Shown here: positions 14,162 through 25,710 of the stretch, one piece after another
Numbering within the stretch: position 1 is the first letter of the stretch
How the letters are laid out: every line of letters starts with the position of its first letter
NCBI GenBank assembly: GCA_963678705.1
Contig: OY783212.1
Location: forward strand, 868,001-932,000
Reading direction: 5' to 3'
From: Panorpa germanica
Lineage: Eukaryota; Arthropoda; Insecta; Mecoptera; Panorpidae
Length of the DNA stretch: 64,000 bases
Position numbers and translations under genes: made by a program
The notes under the pieces: model-generated
What the model saw: only the letters and a program-made list of their open reading frames with translations
Told to the model about the DNA's origin: nothing
Databases searched by the model: none

Positions 14162-14600
14162 ACGCCCGAAAAAGAAAAAGAAGTATTACGAAAGGAATGG
14201 AATGACGACAGAGGAGGCAGAGAGAAGTAGATACAAGTGTGGAAGAGGAGCTAAGGAGAAGAGACAGGGAGATACCACATGACTTAAGAGAAAAAGACAC
14301 AAAAAACATGAGAAAGATTGCTAGATTTAGATTGGGAAACGAGGAGAAAGAAAACAGATACAGGGCAAAAAGGAACGAGGAAAAGGAAGGAATGGCAGAG
14401 TAGAAACAGGAGCAGTAGCAGTTTTGTTTTTATTCTTTATAAGGATAAATTTATACATATTTTCTTTTTTCGTTTGGAAGGAGTGAGAATGTTTAGATTT
14501 AATACGGATCAAAATTGAATTAAACACAATGATATGTAAATAAATGAGTTAAGGCACAAGAATGTAGTGCCAAATGGCAAAAACATTAAAAATAAAATAA
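14162..14600 (+). mobile_element. LINE 3' end (zinc-knuckle family) inserted into another LINE
   Basis: Plus-strand end of a LINE reading frame containing KIARFRLGNEERKNRYRAKR, followed by a 3' UTR that closely matches 57.7-57.95 kb (gtttagatttaata, ggcacaagaatgtagtg, tggcaaaaacatt) and an A-rich tail. It lacks about 140 bases present at 57590-57735, which encode the CRVCG...FEHI knuckle. This is an internal deletion near a short aacga repeat. It is flanked by taatgt at 14156-14161 and 14601-14606, and splits the minus-strand LINE. Confidence 0.8.
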
Positions 14601-14765
14601 TAATGTTCTCCTTTTTCTAAACTTTGTATCTCGACAACAAAAATTATCTATGCAGGACCACTGCCGTTATAAATTTCAGTGTCACAATCAAAACGGCGGT
14701 GTTAACAGGCAGCGTCAGTGAAGTTTGTATAAACTAACTCTATGCGCAAACTGAAGACAAAATTG
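14601..14765 (-). mobile_element. LINE 3' fragment, continuation of the nested outer LINE
   Basis: Matches 54670-54805 in minus orientation (tctcgacaac, gttataaatttcagtgtcac, ggtgttaacaggcagcgtc). The encoded tail, with LPVNTAVLI against LPVNTTFLI at 54.75 kb, shows the same frame end. 5'-truncated near 14765. Confidence 0.75.
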
Positions 14766-15702
14766 ATAGCGGTGTCTCTATTTTTCTACAACAATACAAA
14801 GTTATCTTAAGTGTCTTAAATTATATTGTTTCCAAGTGTATTAATTATGTTGTCTTAATAAATATAGCTTTTAGTTCCATCAATTAATTTCATGTACAAC
14901 TTCAGCACCGTTGTGTAACTCATTTGATTATAAAGAGGTCGCTTCCTGAATTTGAAGGAACACTCTGGTGAAGGACAATTGTTTTCCGTGTTTAAGCAAC
15001 GATCCCCTCCTCGTTACCTGATTTCTTTGTCCGGTTCCCCTCGTACGTAAGCTGTGAGCTTCTTGCAAATTCTTGGCGTGCATAGGTCGTGTGCGCGGGC
15101 ATTGTGCCCGAAGTGAATGAATAATGAACAGCCACGGACCACAAGGCCGAGGAGTGGAATTTTTGAAAAGATTTTTTTTATGACTGTATTTTGATTGTTT
15201 TTTTTCATCTTCAGATATTCTCGGGCACATAGGGGACGTTAAGACTGACTGGATAGAAATTTGGTCCTATTGAGAAATAGAAAACCCCTAGAGGATTCTT
15301 TTGGTAATGACTACCAGGGGGGGAGGTATTTAAATATATCTGACTGCATCAACTTTCGAAAGTTATTAACACTTAAAACATTATATACATTTGTCTGGAT
15401 ATAACGTATAAAAAGAAGCAGAACAATATTAAAACTATATATAAAAAAAAACATTATATACATTTATAAATACATTATTTGCAAATACATGTATTTGCAA
15501 TACATAATTTTTAGAGTATAAATACGAGTAAGGGTATTTAAAATATGGAGATTAAATTAGTTTCTTTGATAAAATCAACAAGAATTTTATGACTTTCTCT
15601 GCTTTAAAATATCTGTTTGTAGTTTTCAGGTAAATTACAGTTTGAAGAATATTAATCCTTTACTGTTAAAAGTTACATTGTTTACATATTGGTTGTGGTT
15701 CT

Positions 15703-16369
15703 CAGGGCCGGATTAATCATGTCGGGGCCTATAGACAATTTACTTCCTAAAATTTATCCTATTTTTTCTACCACAACTCAATTTTATTTATAATTATGCC
15801 GTTTTTTACTATATTATGAAGATTGAAAATTTGAAACAAATGAAATGAAAGTATACGTATTTTTTTTATTAAATCTGTTTGTAAAGTACAGTATGCTTAA
15901 ATATTAACTCTTCTAAGTTTTTTAATATTATTCTATATTATTTGGAAATGCATTCCCAAATATACTGAAATAGGACGATGTAATATAAAAAAACAAGACA
16001 ATAATATTTTCATTGAGGTTTTGTTACATACAAATCATCAAATTTAATTTATACTAGATTGTAGTTCAATGTCACAAAATTTACTCAATATCATTAGGTT
16101 TGATAGTATTTATTATTATTTTATTTTTAATGTTTTTGCCATTAGGCACTACATTCTTGTACCTTAACTTATTTATTTACATATCATTGTGCTTCATTCA
16201 ATTTTGATTCTTATTAAAACTAAACATTCACTCTCCTTGTTTGATAGTATGTCAATACCAATAGTTAAAAAAAAAAATATTTTACTCTGAAAAAGAACAT
16301 TTTCAAAAAAAAATTTTTCTCGGGGCCCCTTGGTACTTCCTACACTGTCTAATGAATAATGCGGCACTG
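15703..16369. mobile_element. hAT-like non-autonomous element with inserted LINE
   Basis: Left end CAGGGCCGGATTAATCAT and right end (reverse complement) CAGTGCCGCATTATTCAT agree at 15 of 18 positions. Both ends have ggggcc-type sequence just inside. The flanking 8-mers do not match, so an 8-bp TSD is not preserved. The interior is AT-rich with no reading frame and is split by the LINE end at 16110-16238. Confidence 0.55.
16110..16238 (-). mobile_element. 5'-truncated LINE 3' UTR with 12-bp TSD, nested in a hAT-like element
   Basis: Reverse complement of the 3' UTR at 57.8-57.95 kb (tttttgccattaggcactac, attcttgtacctt). The T-rich end is at the left. Both sides carry the perfect 12-mer gtttgatagtat (16098-16109 and 16239-16250). 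The host sequence is the TIR-bounded element 15703-16369. Confidence 0.8.
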
Positions 16370-16489
16370 CTCTTTATGGCGGTCTCTACACCTTATCAAC
16401 AATTTATTACCTCTGCAGTATTAACCACTTTTATTTTAGTTTAACTAAATATTTCTTTCGGCCTGGCAACAACTCTCAACGCTACTCAT

Positions 16490-16800
16490 AGTTTTTTAGA
16501 TCTGATCGAAGCCAAAATCACGGCCTTAACGTCAAAGCCAATGCGATCTTCAATAAACTGGCCAGTCGCATAAGTATTTTTTATTGTTAAAATAACCTAA
16601 TCTTTCTGTTTAACAATTGTAATCCAAATTTCAAATGAATTCCCGACCCGCAGAGTGGACATCATAAATTCAACCACAGCTGCTCCTGCATCCGAGCCGT
16701 TGCGCTACTCGTAGTTGTTCGATTCGGGCCGACGCGACCGTTACATTGCCTCCGGTCTGGGCTAGGTTCCTGCACACGATCTGCACGCGCAGGAATATTT
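16490..16800. other. CpG-rich patch, unexplained
   Basis: Two GC-richer blocks (about 16500-16570 and 16640-16795) in AT-rich DNA. The minus strand is open for about 40 codons (TGGNVTVASARIEQLRVAQR...) but I do not recognise it. It could be a TE remnant or a regulatory island. Confidence 0.35.
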
Positions 16801-17783
16801 TTTAACACGTGCTATTTCTTTTTATAAAGGAAACAGGATACTTATTAGTCTTACTGAGGTTTACATCAAGTGCAGTACTAATATTTCATAATAAAAAATT
16901 ATTCATAAAAAATTGAATACAATATGATGTTGTTTCATTCACTATTCATTTCTTTTTTTGAACAAAATGTTAATTGATATATTTGTAGGTTTTGTACCTG
17001 ACTTTAAACTACACAAGTTATATAGTCCAAATCACGATAGTTCGGCGGCGACACTTAAAAGAGGTTATAAAAGCTGTATAAATCTATAATACAATAATGA
17101 ATTTTATCTTATTCGTTTCTATTGGTTATATCGGCAGTTTATACCCCACAACTTGTTTTAAGTATAAGTCGCCGCCAAATTCTCGTAATTTAAACTATAG
17201 TTATTTTTTGTTATTCAATTTATTTAACGTCAGTCTTTTTTCGATTCTGAGTCTTTTCGTTCTTTCTGATTCTGATGTCCTACTTTGTTGGCAATTTTAT
17301 CATATATGGCCCTACACCGCTGCCTGATAAATGTATAATGATTATGTATGTAGTACATAATTAATTTAACTTGAATACAAGCAAACAACACAGCTTAACT
17401 TGAATCGAACCCGTAGACACAACAGATCTGATATGAGACTGTACTAAGATAGTTCATTAACGATAATCGAAGGTAAAATTTTAGTGAATATTTAGTACAA
17501 AGAAGTACGGCCAGCAGAAGTGAAATGCCTTTTGAAATTTTTCTTTTGTAATTGTTTTACCTGTGCATAATTTTTGGGCACGACAAAAAGTACAATGGTT
17601 CGTCATTCCAAAAATGTTTGGGTACTGTAGAGCATAGTACCTTTTTTTTTTAAGACTGTACTTTACACATGCATATTATATACAAAAATTAATTACAGGC
17701 CCACTTTTGAGAAACTTGGCAACGATGCTAAATACAACGTTGCAACGTTGTGGTATAGTACAGTATATACTTTGCGTGCTACC

Positions 17784-17870
17784 TAGGGATGGCGATTCTT
17801 CTTAAAAGAGATCGATTTTTTAATCGAATCGAATCGAAGTTCAAAGTCTAGAATATCGATTTCTCAAAAA
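17784..17870 (-). mobile_element. Truncated TAGGGATGGC MITE
   Basis: Matches the reverse complement of about 45235-45315 (tagggatggcgattcttctt, gatcgattttttaatcga) and then loses similarity, so one half is missing. Confidence 0.65.
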
Positions 17871-18386
17871 TTTTAGAATATAATAATTATAAATTCCAAT
17901 ATTTCATGTCCTCGCTTATAATAAATAATGTAAATAATTGTATAGTTGCATTCTTACAAAAAATAAAACAATTCAGGGGATCAATCTTAAAGCATATATA
18001 TAGAGTGTGAATAGCCTATGTTTCCTATAGATTAAAAGTGTGTCTCAAATATGCGTGAGAGAGAAAGATATATGTTCCTATTTGTTCTCTATACGTCGAA
18101 AGTGACAGTATCAAGTCAGAGCTGTCTAGATAAAATACGTGACAGTTGTTAAATATTCAGGTCCAGCATTCTCTCACCATAAATACAAGGTGTCCCAGAA
18201 ATCGACGTCAAGTCAGAAGTGGGTCATAGGCCAAGTCATAACAGTTATCAGAAAAATATTTAAAAAAAATCTAAGTTGAATATTTTAAAAATAATTGGCA
18301 TTTAAAAAAAATCGAGAAAATCTGCACCCTGTGACAGTCCTGTTAGCATCTACCGTATCTGTTGTAAAATGAATTCACTACCCTTA

Positions 18387-19106
18387 GGGGGCGTCCATAA
18401 ATTACGTGAGGTGTTTTTTTAAATTTTCTGTCAATCCATCCCCCCCTGGTGAGATGTCGTGAGATTTTATTCAACCCCCTCCCCCATCCCCCAATCTCAC
18501 GTGAGATTTTTCAAAATGTGGGTTTCTTACGTAAACGCGTTGGATTGTTATTGTAAAAAGAAAAAAAAAATTTGCTTCGTGCTTTTATTTACGACTAGTT
18601 AAGACTAGTAATCAATATTGCTGAGAGTTTAATTATAAGTGTAATAAAAATTTAACAATAGAATACTTAGAATACTGCGGCTTTTTGCATTTACAAAGGT
18701 TCGGATAGGGTATCGTTGTAGTAGTGGTAACGCTTGGATAAAATTCGCCTTTATTCGGTTCTACTGTGCGAGGTAGTGCCGCCCGTATTCGGACGGCTTT
18801 GTAGCGTGCAGTCTGAGAGCTCCAGAGCGATCTCATTACATTTACATGGTTCGGATAGGTAAAGCGTAGTAGCCCGTATACGTCCGGCAGAAATTCGCTT
18901 AAATACGGTTCCATACTGAGACAGGCCTTAAGCATGTACAATCTAGATTAAATGGACCAAAATAGTATAATTTTTTTTTGTTTCAATCAGAAAAAAAATT
19001 GCGTGATATTTGCCGAGACCCCCCCTCTCTCCAACGGAAGATTAGATGAGATTTGATTCGACCCCCTCCCCCCCTTAAACATCTCACGTAATTTATGGAC
19101 GCCCCC
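18387..19106. mobile_element. PIF/Harbinger-like non-autonomous element with TTA TSD
   Basis: Left gggggcgtccataaattacg and its right mirror form TIRs of at least 25 bases with one or two mismatches, flanked by TTA on both sides (18384-18386 and 19107-19109). Subterminal C-rich tracts (accccctccccc) and cacg-containing repeats mirror each other. The interior holds two diverged direct repeats. 720 bases. The superfamily call rests on the 3-bp TWA-type TSD and G-rich terminus. Confidence 0.7.
18686..18925. repeat. Two diverged direct repeats inside the Harbinger-like element
   Basis: Units beginning catttaca-ggttcggatagg at about 18687 and 18838 (spacing near 151) both continue with gtagtag, aaattcgc and acggttc-like blocks. 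This part is richer in CpG than its surroundings. Confidence 0.6.
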
Positions 19107-19372
19107 TTATCAAGATTTCAGAGTGTAATTCTTCGTAAATGAAATAATTACTGAATATAATCTGGCCGCATTGGACCCGTCTTCAAACGGATCCCATTAC
19201 TCTTGCTTTTTTAGACATTGTCAAAGGTTTTTTAAAGTTTTTTTAGGGCCTGTTTCTGGAGCAGGTGTGGGTGTCGTTGGTTTTTAAATTACTCTTCTCT
19301 TAGGGTCCTTTAAGGTCACTTAACCTTGCATGTGCATGTGTGTCGATTTAGCGCGGTCTTCATCCCTTACTG

Positions 19373-19462
19373 AACGTGGAATGGGCCAACAAGCAATGGG
19401 TCAGTCACCATATGCTCCTGTCCGACGAAGGCTACAGCCTCTTTCGATCGTGTGCCATTCTG
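19373..19462 (+). mobile_element. Tc1/mariner transposase scrap
   Basis: Thirty codons reading NVEWANKQWV then MLLSDEGYSLFRS. They resemble the Tc1 segment before and at the second catalytic Asp (WA...W..VLFSDESRFSLF). No TIRs or other transposase pieces are visible around it. Confidence 0.45.
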
Positions 19463-20519
19463 ATATGTAATATATGAAAGTACACTATGAGTAATAAATT
19501 TTACACATCGTGGAATTATTATTTCATACGTTTTACGTAGTATGTTCCAATTATATAAAGATATTCTTGTAAATGAAAAATTGAAACAGTAAAGTCTTTT
19601 ATTAAAGATTGAATTTGATTAATAAGTAAGTTTATAAAACAATATAGAATGAACATGTTTGACCATTGGCGGTCTTTAGAACCGAAAATACTCATTCTGT
19701 AGCATTCTGTCAGCCCCAGCTCTGTGTTTGACTTAGACCCCTTTCTTTGTAACTTTTTAAATTTATATAAGTTTGGCTGATGGCTTTGCATAAGCTTAAT
19801 TTTCTAATTTTAAAAGTATATCAAAACATAATAAGAAATATATCTTTAAAAAATCGACAAAAGTCAAACGACGCACTTAAGGAGTTACAAGTTGTAAAAG
19901 TAGGATTAGGTCCAGGAACGGACCAAATGTAGAATCAGGAGGTGTTGAGTCTTCAGAAATGCGCTGGGTTTTGTGAAGGTCTTACCACCCTCAAGGTGAG
20001 GCAGGAATAAAAGTCCACAGAAATATTTTAAATAACGAATTGTAAGTTTATTAATGAAATAAACTGTGAAATAGATCACACGTATAACAGTAACGTTGAT
20101 AAAATTAATTAACACTCAACACATTAAAAGATGAATATTTATATAATAAAAATGGTGTGAAATCCGATTGAACCACTGATTAGTTAATTTGATGTTTATG
20201 CTCTTATTGTCAATGATGGACTCTGCTAAGTGGTGCAGTAATTGAGATACAATATTTTAGGACAATCGTTTAGTTGCACCAAATAGATAAGTACACAAAT
20301 ATACATTAAACAACACATAAATAAATAAAATGCTACAACATGTCGCAAGGTAAAAATATTCGAAGAATCTACAGATAAGAATCTCGCATACGCAAAGCAT
20401 GTCGTGATATATTTTTCTTCCGTGGTCATGTTTAGTTTCGTCAGTTAGTAGTGTTCCAGAATATCAATTTTGTTCAGTCAAATCATGGACACACTTCTTA
20501 CTGAATAGATTACAAAAAA

Positions 20520-20970
20520 TCCTTTATTATAATGTTCCAATGTGTATATTTATATGTTTATATGCTCCAGCGATTTGTACAGTGGCTCGAAAACGGCTCC
20601 GCGCATTTTCTTGCCTATTTCGTATAAAAAAAAATTCTAAGATTTTTGGCATCCTCGGATTTTTCCCTGAATTTCCTGGAAACCCGTAATTTTGGAAAAA
20701 TTGTGCTAGAAAGTTGAAATTTTATATATAGGCTAATTTTCTAATTTACAAATAAAAAAAAAATCTCAAATTTTGAAAAAAAGTTGGTCAAAAAAAGTTT
20801 GTCAGTATATATGAAAAATTATTTGTTTTATATATTTAATTATGTTGTTATATGTAAAATAAACATGGAACTAGTTAAATATTTCAATTTAAAAATGGAA
20901 TTAAAATTTAAAATGAAATTCAATTTACACAGAAAAGACAGTCGTCGCTTGCGACGGGGATAAACTCTAG
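20520..20970 (+). mobile_element. Non-autonomous Helitron
   Basis: Begins TCCTTTATTATAATGTTCC after an A and ends in a GC hairpin (cgtcgc-tt-gcgacg, 20943-20956), then taaactCTAG before a T. These are Helitron hallmarks: 5' TC, a 3' hairpin about 10 bases from CTAG, A-T target, no TIR and no TSD. 451 bases, no coding capacity. Confidence 0.85.
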
Positions 20971-21264
20971 TAATTTTCTATTTTAGCTTCGCAAAAGTTG
21001 CATCTCTAAATTTAATTAAACATAATCAATATGTTCGTCCACTAAATAAAACGTAAACTTTTTGCATTGTTTGTACCTTTCGGACAGTAACTGATATTAT
21101 ACGGTCCATTGTGGATTTCTATAGAGCCTGATTTTAGTTTTTTATTCTTTACTTTTGTTATACATCATACTATACTATGATATACTTTTTTCGTTATTAC
21201 TTTGGAACTGTGGACATCTTTTTAGGGTCTTTATTTATCGTTGTTTTCTATGATTGTTGTCTTT

Positions 21265-21370
21265 AGCACAGCTTCCTGACCTCCTTGCCCTGTCCCCCAT
21301 GCTCCTCAGCTCCCTTACCCAGATCTTCTTGTCTGACCGCCGCCTACGTGATTTATTAGTTATTTTATAG
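21265..21370. other. GC-rich patch with open frames on both strands
   Basis: The plus strand after a ttgtctttag acceptor-like site reads QLPDLLALSPMLLSSLTQIF to a TAG. The minus strand is also open (RRRSDKKIWVRELRS), faintly like a HARBI1-type N-terminus. Neither is convincing. Confidence 0.3.
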
Positions 21371-21900
21371 ATTGTAATTCCAACGCAATGTGTGAGCATT
21401 ACAATGGATAAACTGATGTTTAAAAAATCAATTTATTGATAGACATTTTTTATAATATTTCTGCACAATAAAAGTAGTAAAGCGATTTGTAAGCTGCTTA
21501 ACAGTTAACAGGAAATTTAGACAGAAATCTTTGTATCCTTCATGTTATTTTTATAGTCCACTATAAAAATTCAGATCAAGCACTTCTAATAGACAGCCTT
21601 GCTTCTATAGGAAGATGGAGATTACATAGTCAGAAAAAGTTGATCAAAGACAACGCTAATAATTATTGCTAGAGTGCGCGCATCTTTATATAATGTTCCT
21701 TGTATATTAATCCTTGGCCTGTTTTAAATACGCACTGTAATAAAGGCAAAGAGAGAGATAGCCACGAAAGTCCTCTGTGTCTCTTTCGAGTCGAATACTG
21801 TGATTAACTGCCGCGCTAACGAAAATAGCTATACCAGAGCCATGTTGCGTCAAAGTGGGGGGCTGTTGGTGTCTTTATTCATTTTAAAATTTACTGTATA

Positions 21901-22751
21901 TACAGTAAACAATTTGGTGAAGTGCCCTATTTGGTGAAGTTCGAGTCACTCGTACAATTCTATTCTAACGCTTTACAAGTTCTCTACCTGTCACAGATTT
22001 TGTGTTAGTTATTCTTTCTAGTATTCTTTCTTTTTCCAACATCATTCATTAAATATTTCTGTTTCTTTCCCACATGGATATATTTTTTTTAAGTTCACTT
22101 TCATCTCATTTATTCCAAAGTGAGAGGGAAACGAGATGCGGTTAGACAAGTAAAATATATTTTTCAACGTTACACTTGTATACTTGTATAATATTTCGTT
22201 CAGTACAGTAGTTTAAAGTATATGCTATCCCTTTTCAACAAATATTTCTTTAATGGTAATAGACAGACGCTATCTCCCTCAATCCCCGAATATAATGTAT
22301 ATAAACGAAGTTAGCATCTAGCGATGGTAAGACAGAGGTTTTAAACCAAACGCAGACCTGCCGATAGTGGATTTTTGAATCACCAAAACAATGTAAAAAA
22401 CTAATATAACGAGTATTGTTGAAGATGAATAATATTCATTAAAAAAATCACGATCCGTACTAAAGATTACATCTATTTATTTCTTCATTTAAATATTTAT
22501 ATTTTGCAGACTCTAAAAAGTAGAATTCCATTAAGTTTTATACCCCTGCTAGTATAAAGTTTATAACTCCGGTCATAAATCATAAACCGACTCCGCTTTT
22601 AATTCAGCAGTGAACCGTCGTTGCAATGTCTGTAGCTCATAAATAGGGCCTTTCCAATGAACGACTGAATAGAAAACGAACACGTTCCAGACAAAAAATT
22701 CATGATATGTAATAGAAATTAAGTAGAATTTACTCCAAAATGTTTACTGGG
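21901..22751. mobile_element. Second CCCAGTAAACA-family element (larger)
   Basis: The left end tacagtaaacaatttggtga and following gtgccctattt match the 4.64 kb element; the right end tccaaaatgtttactggg matches its right end. At about 850 bases it is three times longer, with a different interior that may include later insertions. No transposase frame was seen. Confidence 0.6.
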
Positions 22752-22889
22752 TATGCTAAACTCATTATTACAAATATTTTTATTTTTATTTTAACAATAG
22801 CGTCTGCTTGTTTGTTTACCCCCTATCATACCGCCAATCAACCAAGCCAGCAGCAACGGTTCTTCTACGAAGAAACAGATAGGACTCTC

Positions 22890-23860
22890 GGTAGGCTATC
22901 TCTCGTTTTGCATCTATCGAATTATGTGACGCAAATAGTGGAAACTTCGCAGCGATTAAGTGGCACGGCTTTTTGATTAACAATGAATGGGTTCACAGTT
23001 GCTGGCCGGTTTACCTGAGCGTTTTATGCCCATGATGCCCATTATGGCCATCAAACATTCCGGAATCGCTATAAAAACACGAAAGTAATAACATGTTACC
23101 GATGCAAGAAAACGGTACATTATCGGAATCAATGTCCTCTTTTGAACGAGAAATCGGAGAAGATGAAACAGTCTAATGCTTTTAGTGCTGTTTTTCTCAG
23201 CAGAAGGTTCGGTAAAAGTGATTGATACGTAGATTCTGGAGCCAGTAATCATACGACCGCGAATGAAAATTGGTTGACAGAGAGCACTCACATTCAGTGG
23301 GGAAGTCAATAAAGACAGATGATGCGAAAAATAAGGCGAAATAAATATTGACTATCGACTCGTCATTATACGTGCACATCAGAGATGTCCAGACTACTGC
23401 AGATCTATGGAAAAAGTTAAAACAACATATTGATGAAAGATATAACTTTATCAGGAATTCTATTAATGACGACATGATTGAGATCGAATATTTGATAACT
23501 GCTAACATGCCCGCTGATTTATTAACCAAAGGATTACCAGGGATGACCATTACAAATTTATGAAAAGTCTTGGTATTGTTAAAAAGATAATATTTTTTGT
23601 TGTATAGTATTTATGCATTTTTAAGAGATACTATTTTATTTACTATTTTGATATAGTGTGGGTGTTAAAAATAGATATCAAAATTATATCACTACCGACA
23701 TCTATTATCTATTATATAATTTGTATACCTATTATTTATGTCATTGTTATTTAAGCTTTGTCTATTCGACAATAAAATATTACTTCTTGACTGGCAACCA
23801 CCGAGTTTTATTAGTATGTACCTACCTAATTAAAAGCAATAGGTAAACGCCATCTATTAA
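22890..23860 (+). mobile_element. Ty1/Copia LTR-retrotransposon fossil, scrambled
   Basis: Plus-strand readings recall Copia parts: a gag segment (VETSQRLSGTAF, then a LPERFMPM-like stretch), a gag zinc knuckle (CYRCKK...H...C) and the start of the protease region. Next comes the gag UBN2-like piece IDSSLYVHIRDVQTTADLWK, and then the extreme end of the integrase/RNase H polyprotein (IEIEYL...NMPADLLTKGL). The parts are not in normal order and most of pol is missing, so this is a rearranged, thoroughly broken relic. A tail at about 23660-23860 that starts tgttaaaaatag and carries an aataaa signal may be LTR-derived. No intact LTR pair was found, so age cannot be judged from LTR divergence. Confidence 0.75.
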
Positions 23861-23945
23861 AGGAATCCAGTATCTGGAAATATGGTAATATGATTTCACA
23901 GTACTAATTTTCGGCCAAAACTTTGGTTACCAACTAATAGATGGC
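23849..23945. repeat. Short inverted repeat element (GCCATCTATTA)
   Basis: gccatctatta at the left is mirrored by taatagatggc at about 23935, enclosing under 100 bases. It abuts the Copia fossil tail. The agatggc motif recurs through the window. Confidence 0.4.
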
Positions 23946-24033
23946 AGGAGGTACTTTACTATATTACTTTATTTGAGCATTGTAGTTGTAAGTGATTTTA
24001 ATAATACTGTGTCAACATCTTAAATCTGGAATG

Positions 24034-24037
<4 letters not shown>

Positions 24038-24067
<30 letters not shown>
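24038..24067. repeat. (AT)n microsatellite, about 30 bp
   Basis: Uninterrupted AT alternation of about 14 units. Confidence 0.95.
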
Positions 24068-24069
<2 letters not shown>

Positions 24070-25700
24070 ATTTGTACAGAGTTTTGGTGAAAAATGGAGT
24101 GGAGCTGCCTACGATTATGGAGGAACTACTAAGATATCCGAGGTGGCCAATGTGCTTAGTGATAGGCAGGTTATGGCATAAAGCGGGGTTAATAGTTTAG
24201 GTAGTAATAATAATAATGAGATGTAAATAGATAAAATGAAAATAAAATGAAGTAAGAAGGGCGAAAAAAGCCCGTGAAGTATTAATAATAATAAAAAAAA
24301 TAATAATACATGAATTTGTTTTGTGCTTAGCGGGAATTTTATTGGCATTATAACTTATCGTCTACAAATATTGGATTCTCATATTACTATAGTACATGCT
24401 TAAAATTGAATAATAAAGTTTTAAAAAAGAATTTAAACAATAAAACAATCAAAATTTTATTTAGCATATTTATTTAAATTATTTGTACACCGTAATATTT
24501 TTATTTTCCAAGAAAAATAAAATGTTAAAAATAAATATATATTATGTATATTCTATTTTACATTATTTTTCTTTCTAATATATATTTTTAATTTGATATT
24601 TAGTTGTATATTATATTAACATTTATCGATGTTACAGCATTAAATTATATAAATGAAATACAATACTATATAGGATTTGATTGGAAGAGAATCAATAATA
24701 ATTATTAATATCCTGAACTCTGCAGTCTGTAAAATCTTTAGAAACGAAAGAAAAATTATATTAATGCCATGCAAAGATTTTTCTTCGAATTTATATAAAT
24801 TTAAATAATAAATTTAAATGTGAAATATTCATGACCGTTTTGGCTTTAGTTTTCAACGTGTAGCGGAATTTTCCATTTGAGAAACTATGTTAGGCACGCC
24901 CGCAACAGTTGGCATCCCTTCCTGATTTCAGTTCAGTTCAGTCAGCAAACAGTTATCTTTCCACTGAGCTACCATTGAGCCGGCAGTGATTCAAGAATAT
25001 TAATATTCAACTTAATTTTAAGAATGTGCAACATAATGGTTCTAAATATAAATAAATCTTGGAGAAAATAATATTACTTATTGGACATACATATATATCT
25101 ATGTTTCTATCTTATATTTTTCTTAAAACATTTAATTAATGAAAATAAGGATGGATGTAAGAATATGACCTTGGTCCTTGACCTTTTAGCAAACAATAAC
25201 AAGAATCACGAAGATAGATTCTGTCCATTATCTAAGAACTATGAGTTGAGATATAAAGCTTTCTTCTTTAATTTAGGTGTATTACAGGTTTAGGTTAAAA
25301 CTGTTCCTATTTCAGTAATTTATATAATAAAATAAAATATAAAAGTAAAATTAATTGAAATAAAAAACAGTCAATTGAAATCGGAAATTTTAATTATATT
25401 TTTGGGTTTGAGCTTCCAGAAATTGATAACAGATGGCTGTAAAGCGGTTACGCACTAATGCTATACATAAATTTATTTGATTTGTTTTAAAAATTTATAC
25501 ATTTTTAAGCATCAAATACCCTCATCAACGACATATATAAAAGAATAAAAATAAATAATCAATAAAAAATATTTCCTACTCCGCTAGACATCTGTAAATA
25601 CATTATTTTATATTTAATAATAAAAAAACAACGATATACATTTGTATGTTGATAATATATTTCTGATGGTCTCCGAATCCTCTGCAACTTTTAAAGGATT
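24070..25700. other. AT-rich 3' flank of DH44
   Basis: Very AT-rich. At 24945-24982 the minus strand reads ggctcaatggtagctcagtg, a good tRNA A-box context without a visible B box, possibly a decayed SINE. No gene. Confidence 0.5.
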
Positions 25701-25710
25701 TGGAGAAAAT

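Noticed and set aside
18633-18941. 102-codon minus-strand frame
   Set aside because: Lies inside a non-autonomous TIR element and reflects its internal repeats; no transposase similarity.
22977-23550. Two minus-strand frames of 110 and 117 codons
   Set aside because: Antisense shadows of the plus-strand Copia fossil.
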